Shown here: piece after piece, positions 55,612 through 64,000 of the stretch
How positions within the stretch are numbered: position 1 is the stretch's first letter
How the letters are laid out: each line of letters starts with the position of its first letter
NCBI RefSeq assembly: GCF_001411555.2
Contig: NC_049912.1
Coordinates: 19,452,341 to 19,516,340 of the forward strand
Direction: 5' to 3'
Length of the DNA stretch: 64,000 bases
Origin: Juglans regia
Lineage: Eukaryota > Streptophyta > Magnoliopsida > Fagales > Juglandaceae
Notes under the pieces: generated by a model
What the model saw: only the letters and a program-made list of their open reading frames with translations
Told to the model about the DNA's origin: nothing
Databases searched by the model: none
Position numbers and translations under genes: made by a program

Positions 55612-58232
55612 TGTAACAGTATAATGGCATGGCATTCGTGATATGTGATAAATAATCATGTACAATAATATGTGACGTGTCATGTCATATTATAAAAAAT
55701 TATAATAAGCATAATAACATGAATATAAAGTGCTTACCACCACACATACATAAAATACCGAGAGTAAGTTAGAAACTAATTTACAGAAATATAGCGTAAC
55801 GTAAGCAAAACGTAATAGAGTGTGAGTTAAAATAAGATACACTGTAGGGTTAGAATATCTTACTTAATCTTCCTAATTACAAAACTTACTAACTTAGAGC
55901 CGAATTTGTAAATTTACAAATTTGACCATAAACTTAAAGATTTTTCAAACGAGTTTCAAAATTTACCAAAATTTACATTTATCATGTAAATTTCATCCTC
56001 AATTCAAATATGAACTTAAAGTTTTACAACTAATCCCAGCCACAAAAACTCTCTCTTGGCCGATTCATGTGTAGGCTAAAATCTAGGATTTTGTTGCTAC
56101 TTGACCATTTAGCACTCTAACTAACATGCTTAAACCGAAAATGAAAACTCTCAAAATCACATTTTTAGTTCTAAAATTATATTAAAACACTAAATCACGC
56201 GTTCCATAAAAATATGGACTCATTACATTAAAGAAAATGCCAAAACATCAAAATTAGGTCAAATAAAACCAACTCTTGATGTTGTTGGTCCAATACTTTC
56301 ATGTCAACTCCAAGGACTCCAAACGTCTATAAATAACTCTTCTAACCTGTTCATTAATAAAAAATAAGTAATAGCATGCTTGACTAGTCAACCAAAAATT
56401 ACAAAACACAACATAGAACACTTGGTTTGCATGAAAACTTAGAAACTGAGCATGCATGCTTTTGGACTTAAAAACAAAGTGAATAGATCCTTGATTTTCA
56501 TGAAATAGGTCTTGAATTAACACAACCATATACCTCATATCCAAGTTCTAACGATCTAGGCTTCAAAACTAGCATGTCATAGCAAACATTTCATCAAAAT
56601 ACATTAGAAAACCCAAGAGTCTCTAGATTAAGTTTAAGACTAACTATTGCATGTTCATCATCATTCCAACAAAGATCTAAATCATATATTTTCAAAAATT
56701 CATTCTAAATCCATATATCAAAGCATCAAGAACAATATTTGTAAAAATCAAAGCTATAGAATCATGATCCTAGAGTTAAAATCACAAACTAAGCCAAACA
56801 AAAATCTATTTTGAACCAATCGGTTTCTAACACTATAAAGATCATGCAAAACTCTTTTTAAAAATCCTAACTTGCTTTGAGTCAAACCATTACTTGCATA
56901 TAATCATATTAACACTTCATCAAATCAAAATCTACCCAATATTTCATCAAAATCTCACAAAAGTTCCAAAGTTCACCACAAATACCAAAAACTATCAACA
57001 CCGAACCTTTCCACCATCAACACCCATTTTTCATCAACACCCAAGTAAACTAGACTCAATGCTAGATAAAATGAAAGAGATTGAAGCTAAAGAAATACTC
57101 GCAAAGGGGTTGGAATGAAGCAAGCAAAAATGCCCAAAAAATTTCCTCTCTACCTCTCTCAGTTTTCTCTTGGAAGAATGATGAAAAATGTGCAAGTGTG
57201 GGAGGCAAATGGAAGAGGGTGTGGGGTAATAGGAAGAGGCTGATTTGGTGGGTGAGTGACTGACATGTGAGGTGAGGTTGGCTTGTGAAAATGGAAGAGG
57301 AAAAGCTTAAGTGTGCAGCTAATTTCTTGCTACTGCTGTTGCCAAGTGGGTGAGGTTGATGTGTGGCCTGTCTGACTTGCCTTCAAGGCACTATTTTGGG
57401 CTAGACATGAGGTGAAGGTTGGAGAAACTTGTTGAAGAAGTTTGAGGAAAAATGTGGTTTTTGCTGGACCAAAAAGGGGCTAACCGAATGAGGTTTCATT
57501 TGGGTTATAGTTAGGGTTTCGATTTGGGTTTGGTTCAAATATAACTTTTCTTGGTCAAATGCAATTACCAAGATGTAAGAGAGTGAGTGAGGGCGTAAAA
57601 AATGTGTACTTGAGTGTTTGGTTGCATATGGAAGTGCTTAACCAAATGAGAAAACACTTAGTCACAACCGACCATGTTTAGTGTTTGGAAACCATTTTTT
57701 TTTTTTGGCCAAATAGTATTTGGTTGGATGGAATAGTGATTGGTGTAAGAGAGCATGATGACAAGCTTGATTCACATTCCATCTCTTACACACTTTGTCC
57801 TCCTGATCTTGGCAAGTGTCCTAGGGTTTCCAAGTGGATGGCTATGATTGTACCATGTGTCCAAATAAAAAAATTTCTAGTGATCCTAAGTGTTTTTAGA
57901 CATCCTACAAGGCGATTTGATGGTTGTTTGAACTAGATGTCATGTGTCTCTCTCCCAAATGGTTACTATTCACCTAAAAAACTCAAAACTTTTTATTTTA
58001 TCATAAAGTCCTAAATATTCATATGAGTCTAATGGTACAATTTGTTTCGTAAAATTCTACTCCTAAGTGTCTTAATTAAATAGAAATGCGATTTTGTCAC
58101 CATAGTGGATTGAGATCCGAATATGAAGATATGATGACGAACTAAAACCTAATTGCCCGCTCGGTGAATTTCATGGCATTTCTAAGCTCTAAAGAAATTC
58201 TTCGTCTATCAAATTTCTTTCGGATCGTTACA
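55612..58232 (-). repeat. Possible degenerate solo LTR
   Basis: Read on the minus strand it begins TGTAACGATCCG and ends ATACTGTTACA, with the TGTAAC...GTTACA termini typical of plant gypsy LTRs. There is no ORF. Flanking 5-mers (TTCCT, ATATT) do not match, so either the limits are wrong or the target duplication is lost. Length (2.6 kb) is long for an LTR. Confidence 0.3.
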
Positions 58233-59020
58233 ATATTTTAGGCCCTAATCCAGGCTACTAGCAAATTTAATGAGTCTTAAGCCGCTAATACTAATAATTT
58301 AGGGCGACTCTATATTCACATTCAAACTCAAGACCTCATACATGTCAAACCATGTGAGAGTAAGCCAAAACATATATAAATAAAAGAAATGTATAAGAAG
58401 AATTAAGTTTAGCTGTCGCCAAAAAATGATCTTAATGTAGTTTAATAATCGGGCATTCGATTTGATAAGAAATTATGGTTTCGTCCCTACTCTTTTGGTC
58501 GGTGGTCGATCAAGTTGCTCTGCAGGGCACTTATATTATTTGTAGTGGACTGCCAACAACTTCATGAGGATTTTACGTAACAGTGATTGATCTAAACTTG
58601 TAAACCCAAAGTAGATTCTAAAAGGCAAGAAGAAGAAACAAACACAAGCACATTTTCTAAAATTGAGACATCCCATTTTCTAAACCACAAAGAGTAATTA
58701 TTTCCTAGAGCAATTTCAAAGTGGGTCGACTAGAGTTTGACAAATAAGGAGAGATAAGCTTTCAACACTTAGCCTTCGATTGGTGACAGATTTTTGGCAA
58801 AGAAGAGGAGAGAAGAGAGGAAGAAACAGGTTTCTTTAGAACTAGAAAGCAAAATGGGTTTTAATTAAGATTTACGGTAGGTTCTTATTATAATAAGATT
58901 ACAATATTTATCTTTTATATTGAGTTTTCAGATATATATCATATCCTAATTTTAAAAAAACCCTAATTTTGAGGCAAACGACAATGCAAATGCAAATTAA
59001 CTACGTGACAGCCTCACTAA
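58233..59020. other. Intergenic DNA, no gene seen
   Basis: AT-rich, with short purine tracts at 58,795-58,835. No recognisable element or coding region. Confidence 0.5.
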
Positions 59021-59230
59021 TGCTTTGTTTGTTTTCTCAAAACTTTTCAGCTCTCTTATTTCATATCATCTAATCATTACAATTTTCTTAAATTATCACA
59101 TAAAATAAAATAAAAAATTTAATTTTTTCAAATTTTAAAATAAAAATAATATTAAAAATATATATTCTAACAATACTTTATTTAATTTTTAACTTTTACA
59201 TCATTTCATTTATAAAAACAATCGAAACGT
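59021..59230. mobile_element. Tourist-like MITE copy
   Basis: Starts TGCTTTGTTTGTTTTCTCAA after a TAA, has the family core (ttttcaaattttaaaataaa, taatattaaaaat) and ends near AATCGAAACG. Same family as 60,340-60,525 but more diverged. Confidence 0.5.
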
Positions 59231-59886
59231 ATAGTATGAAGTGTCTCATTCTTCTTGACCCTTTGTTCACAAAGGAATATAATATATACATTTGGTCAAA
59301 GAATGATTGAAAACCTAGCTAATATCAAACTAAAAAACAAAAAATCTCATTTGGATTTTTGTGATTTAGCGGCACATATTATATTTAATTAATATATATA
59401 TAAATTTATAAAAGCACTGCATGGGAAATGATTTGGGGAAATGGTCATATCATTTGCTTTTGCCTAGAAAACGAAAAGGTAAGTAGCTAGGCCCCTCATC
59501 AGTTATCTTATAGCTACTACCTCAAAACCCTAATATTCTTTGTTTTTTTAGCTACAAAGTTTTTGTCACGATGGAAGAGGACGAACCCCAAATGTACCAG
59601 CCAATTGTTAATATGATATGAAAGAATTTCTCCATCCATTAATAAAGAGTACTGGCCGGTGACCATATGGGATTCCCCATCTACACCACTACCTTTTTAT
59701 TTTATTTTCTCCTTTTTCTTTTACAAATTCTGGAGCTTAATTGACAAACCCCATGACCCCTCCATGTGGTTACACAAACTTTAGGGTTAAATTATTCATT
59801 TTTTCTTTAAAATGCATGTCCTTTTCTTTTCTTTTTTCTTGGCTTTTTGTAGTACATGCGTGGTGCATATGCATATATATGAAAAA
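59231..59886. other. Intergenic DNA, no gene seen
   Basis: AT-rich. A telo-box-like AAAACCCTAA lies at about 59,524. No gene supported. Confidence 0.5.
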
Positions 59887-60045
59887 AGAAAAATGATAAA
59901 ACATACGATACTTTTCATAACATTTTACACAATAATATTTTTAAAAAAAGTTACATATTTTTATAAAATAACATCATTCTATCAAAATATCCTTATTTTA
60001 CAACATGTATTATGAAATATATATATTGTGTATGTATAATTACTC
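59887..60045. mobile_element. Second copy of the MULE-like small MITE
   Basis: Begins aaaatgataaaacatac, contains cataacattttacaca and tgtattatgaaatatat and ends tataattactc. These align with the inner MITE at 3,699-3,887. Confidence 0.45.
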
Positions 60046-60339
60046 AAAAAAAGAAAAAAAAAAGTTTTATATTTCGAAAGGGCTAGCTTATAACTTGACC
60101 AAAAAAAGTGTTGTGCAATATCAATGGTGTTGGGGCGTGCCACGACATATTCACATGTAACTAATGATTTTCATCCTGCGTACAACCATGTTCTTATAAG
60201 AATCTTGTCTAATATATTAACAGTAACCACCCTAGCTAGTCCTCTTTATCTGACTTTTGATATGTTCATTCAGCTGAGATCAGCGGAGCAAGAGAAAGGC
60301 AAACTAGGAAGCAAAATGATGGAATAATAAACCATTTTA

Positions 60340-60525
60340 GGCTTCGTTTGGATCATCAACTTATCTCAACTCATCATTACAACTTTTTCAAATTTCAACA
60401 CAAAATATAATAAACAATTCAACTTTTTCAAATCCCAAAATACTAATAATATTAAAAAATAATATTTTTAACAATATTTTATCATCTCAACTCAACTCAA
60501 CTCACTTCAACATCCAAACTCAACC
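60340..60525. mobile_element. Tourist-like (PIF/Harbinger) MITE, 186 bp
   Basis: Starts GGCTTCGTTTGGATCATC, ends CATCCAAACTCAACC, with TTA before and TAA after (TWA-type target). The interior has ctcatcattaca and a poly-A/T core, with ctcaactcaactca at the end. Best preserved of four family members in the window. Confidence 0.65.
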
Positions 60526-60536
60526 TAAGAGTGTCT

Positions 60537-60674
60537 TGCTACAAGAAAAACGAACTTTTGTAACTATTTGATTATGAATAAAAGATTATTTGTGATTAAA
60601 ACAGACTTATTTTAACTGTAAATAGTCATTTCGTTAGAATTAACTGACTACAAATAAACAGTTTTCTTGTAATA
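60537..60674. mobile_element. Small CACTA-derived MITE
   Basis: The left end TGCTACAAGAAAAACG and the right end CAGTTTTCTTGTAATA are inverted and one or two changes from the CACTACAAGAAAA terminus. The interior (aaaacagacttattttaactg, aaatagtcatttcgtt) is shared with the segment ending at 62,569. Confidence 0.45.
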
Positions 60675-60824
60675 AGCATATTTAAAATCTTTAACAAAAA
60701 ATAAAATAAAAAATGCTTTGGAACTTTACCCTCCAATAATAAAAAAAAAAAAAACCTCAAAGGTAAAGGTAAAAAAACTGAAAGAGTAAATTAATTAGCA
60801 AACAAATTAGTACTTGGCTTCATA

Positions 60825-60874
<50 letters not shown>

Positions 60875-61049
60875 AACAAATTGAGGATAGAAGATATGAA
60901 GAAAAGATGGAAAAAAAAAAAAAAACTATTTACAAGCCTGTTTATTGACACGCCAAATTAAATACACTACTTGTGTATAAATCTGCTACATCAACTAACA
61001 CAAAAAAATTAGTATTTTAACTTTTTTATAACTATAAATTATAAAGTGA
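60675..61049. other. AT-rich spacer with (TA)n
   Basis: Contains poly-A runs and a long (TA)n microsatellite at 60,820-60,871. No gene. Confidence 0.5.
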
Positions 61050-61225
61050 GCAATGCTATCCATAAGTTTTACACTCTGCACACTCACTTAAAAATATATC
61101 ATTTTACTTTTTTATTCTATTTTACTTACAAATATGTCTGGAATTATTTTCATTATATGGATAAAAAAGTAAAATGATATATTCTTAAATAGGTGTATAG
61201 GGTGAGATTTATGTTTAGAGGTTTT
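61050..61225. mobile_element. MITE with hairpin arms
   Basis: AATATATCATTTTACTTTTTTAT at about 61,093 is mirrored by ATAAAAAAGTAAAATGATATATT at about 61,162. Flanking arms match more weakly (ataagttttacactctgcaca against tgtatagggtgagatttat). No ORF; target site unclear. Confidence 0.45.
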
Positions 61226-62408
61226 CTTATAATGAATCACAATGTAAGTTACTTATTTAACACACTGATTTATAAATGAAATAATATATATAAAAAATAA
61301 ATAGCAAGAGAATAGGGGATGATCCATGTTTCAGTTACTTTGGGATAAAGAATTATGCTAGCTCAAGACTGAGTTATAATAAAATATTATGTTTTAGAGA
61401 TCAAACCTGGGCAATCCAACTTAAATTGTTATGACAATAGAAGTATTTTTGCTTAAACAATTAAATTATGCTGCTAAGTGTTGTAATTTATTTATGAATA
61501 ATATTAGATATAATTATAAATTATGCAAGTGTCGTATATTTTTTTTAATAAATAATAAGATATATATCTTTTATTAAAAAATTAATTTTATTTACCTGAA
61601 TGTCATTTTTTTTTATTTAAAAAAAAAAAAAGAGAAATATGAAGGGCTGACGGTAAGTAGCAGCAACAAGTAGCAGTAGCCGTATGAACGGTACCAAACA
61701 CAGAATGCATGCCACATGGCTAAGCACTATCAATATTGATTTGATGCCCCTTGGAGCCGACAGTACCTTTCAATTTAATTTATGACTAGATTTCGTAGCG
61801 TTAGGGCTAAGTGGACTTAAAAATTAAGACACTTCATTGTTTTTAGAGTGTCGACGTCTTGTGTTAAAACTCTATAATGAACATTGGGACCTAATCCAGA
61901 ATAAAGCCATTTGGCCACTATATATGTACTCCGGTCTAGCGAAAATGTCGCAATTATATAATTTTTATAATACCATGAGTGATTATATATATATATATAT
62001 ATATATATAAATATAATGTGGTAGTGCGGTGGGGATGACAGAAACTTTTGATCAAACTTTTGAATGGAGGATGTTTGTTGTTCAAATCTTGAATTGATTA
62101 GCATGTTTCTTGGCTTCCAATCATAGTTTTATATAATCATAGCAGTTGATGGCAGATTATGATCATCAAAATGCAGGCGATTGAGATCGATCCTTTCTTA
62201 TTTTCTTTTTTCTATTATAAATATTCTAGCTACAATATATAAATTAGTTATTAAAATCTTAACCTTTAGTACTTTTAAATTAAAGGGTTAAAATGGACGT
62301 GAGGGTGGAGGAAGTAGATCCCACTTGTAGTTACCCCCACTAGGTTGGTCCATACCTCTCATATAGGCTAAAATTAGCCACTTCAAGACACTTCAACATG
62401 GGCGACAG
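61226..62408. other. Intergenic DNA
   Basis: Holds a partial copy of the GTGCAAGT MITE family at about 61,499-61,610 and (TA)n at 61,986-62,010. The minus ORF at 61,817-62,104 crosses the microsatellite and shows no recognisable domain. Confidence 0.45.
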
Positions 62409-62569
62409 GTCAGAACTAACAAATATTATAAAAAAATTATTTATTTGTTGTTAGTTATTTTTTATAAAAATGATTATTTTCTGTTAAAATAAATCTATTT
62501 TTATCTCAAATATTGATCATTCTCGTCGTAAATAATCTGTCCAAAATACATATATATATTTTTGTAGTG
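62409..62569. mobile_element. CACTA-derived MITE, left end missing
   Basis: The right end TTTTTGTAGTG (62,559-62,569) is a CACTA terminus. The interior gttaaaataaatctattttta and aaaaatgattattttctg matches the MITE at 60,537-60,674 in inverted or diverged form. Confidence 0.4.
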
Positions 62570-63046
62570 AAAGAAGTGGCTCAATTCGCCATAAAAGGAA
62601 TGAGGAAGTATAGGACACATACCCGGCCACTTGAAATTTATAAGCATAATCAATTAAACATCTCATGGTCGACTCAACGAATGATACATATATGTTTTTG
62701 GTGTGCAAATAACGAGACAATTATATGCAAAGAAACATCTTAATATGAGACAAAGAAAACGATTATTTTCTACCAAAACATGTGATATGATATTTGCTCA
62801 TGAAAATATTAACATATGAACAAGAGGCCTCCTAACTATTCATAGCGACTAAACAAATTCAAGCAAGCAACAAATTCTAATTATGAAATAGCGTTTTGCT
62901 CTCATCTCATAAAGGTATGTTTCGAGAATTTGATAAAGGCTTTTCCTTAAAACGTCATAATGATTAATTACTTCTTGAAAATCTTTTAGGTATTTTCAAA
63001 ATATAATAATATAATACTGTAATTTTATCATAATTTATAGAATAAT

Positions 63047-63287
63047 GCTACTCTCACCGCTCTCGGTCCAGCTCCGGGTCCTGGTATATTTTTTTTAATT
63101 TTTTTAATATTTTTTTTACTTAGTGATTAAGTAAGTGTTTTTTAATAATATTATAATTTTTTTTTATTTTTTTAAAAATATTTTATAGTGTTAAAAAAAT
63201 ACATGTATAAAAAAATAAAATAAAAAAATACTATATTTTACACTATGTGTGACTCCTAACGGAACTGGAAGCGGTGGCTGTAAAGCC
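63047..63287. mobile_element. MITE with GC-rich inverted ends
   Basis: The left end GCTACTCTCACCGCTCTCGG and the right end CTGGAAGCGGTGGCTGTAAA are imperfect inverted repeats (core CACCGCT / AGCGGTG). The interior is poly-A/T. The GC-rich ends stand out in the AT-rich background. Confidence 0.5.
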
Positions 63288-64000
63288 ATCCTAATTTATA
63301 TTATATAATAAATAAAAATATTTCTTAATTATTAAGTAAAAAAACACAAATAAGTAAATAACATTTTACATGATAAATCGGGAGTCTGGAGATGATGAAG
63401 ACTGTTTGATCGCATGAGGTTCTGTGCAATGATTGTGAGCATAACATGTGAGATAAGCAAACGCAGGCCAGGAGTGGCAGCCTTCTTTTAAAATCTGCTC
63501 TATCACTCTGTCATTTCATTTGGACAACAATAATTAGGAGTTGAGAGTACGCGGAAAAGATAAACACTAGTGGTAATTCTTCGAACAGTGATCGATCGGA
63601 TTCCACTACAGTCACTGATGCTCTTGGGAAAACTTTAAAATGGAGGGTTTAAATCACCCACATGGTTCCATGTGTTTTGCGCAGTAATTGCTTGCCTGCC
63701 TGATCGAAATGAATGCTACCCATGTGCATGTCTGCTTTTTTCCCCCCATTCCCAGCCGACCCAAATACCCATTTTGACAAATTTTCTAATATATTGAAAC
63801 TGAAGTCAAATTTGTAGAGATTGACATGATATTTTTCAAACAATTTTAAAAAGTAGACATGTTTCTATCACTATCATTTTCATACATATTCATCATGCAT
63901 TACACTGATAGTGATGAAACACGAGCACCCGTGTGCCTTAGTTTGGTCATGCAACCCAAAGCCAGAGGCAGCATCTCGGTAGATTCTGAGAAGCAGGGAA
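63288..64000. other. Terminal spacer, no gene recognised
   Basis: Mixed composition, slightly GC-richer at 63,400-63,780. The minus ORF at 63,649-63,843 is short and has no recognisable family. Confidence 0.45.

Overview
This is plant nuclear DNA from a woody eudicot. The base composition is AT-rich, (TA)n and (CT)n microsatellites are frequent, and there are plant-specific LTR, LINE, CACTA and MITE families plus an intron-containing plant prefoldin gene. The repeat families look like those of Fagales (walnut, hickory or oak group), but I cannot prove the species. Almost the whole window is layered transposable-element sequence. I see one probable host gene, no rRNA, no convincing tRNA and no CRISPR.

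Layout. 1-4,346: AT-rich DNA with MITEs, including one MITE nested in another (3,672-4,075). 4,347-8,690: a decayed CACTA (En/Spm) element with an antisense transposon-associated gene and a broken TNP2-type transposase. 9,163-13,468: a second CACTA element with recognisable termini and a 3-bp ACT target duplication. It carries a Ptta/En-Spm-type gene on the minus strand and a second copy of the associated gene on the plus strand. 13,469-16,765: spacer with a 553-bp PIF/Harbinger-like MITE. 16,766-21,716: a full-length but mutated Ty1/copia element with 327-bp LTRs and ACAAA target duplications. 21,722-23,590: promoter-like and LTR-like remnants with a tandem duplication.

23,890-41,029, minus strand: an endogenous pararetrovirus (Caulimoviridae-like) with movement protein, coat protein, zinc knuckle, protease, reverse transcriptase and RNase H in that order. 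It is heavily broken. It was invaded by a Ty3/gypsy element of the Tat type (25,515-34,406), which split the RNase H domain, and by a solo LTR (37,220-38,658) in the coat-protein region. The Tat element has its own oddities: gag and protease are almost entirely deleted, a hypervariable tandem-repeat block follows integrase, and an antisense coding region lies before the 3' LTR.

41,543-45,909: a 5'-truncated LINE with a 15-bp target duplication and poly-A tail. 47,726-50,606, minus strand: the prefoldin subunit 3 gene, with six recognisable exons, a MITE in intron 3 and an unresolved C-terminus. 51,780-55,390: an unusual strand-asymmetric, A-rich complex repeat array. 55,612-58,232: a possible degenerate solo LTR. 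58,233-64,000: AT-rich sequence with several MITEs.

The window records a succession of insertions: the pararetrovirus came first, then the gypsy element and the solo LTR entered it. Every element protein appears non-functional from visible stops, frameshifts or deletions. The prefoldin gene is the only candidate for a working host function, namely chaperoning of nascent tubulin and actin.
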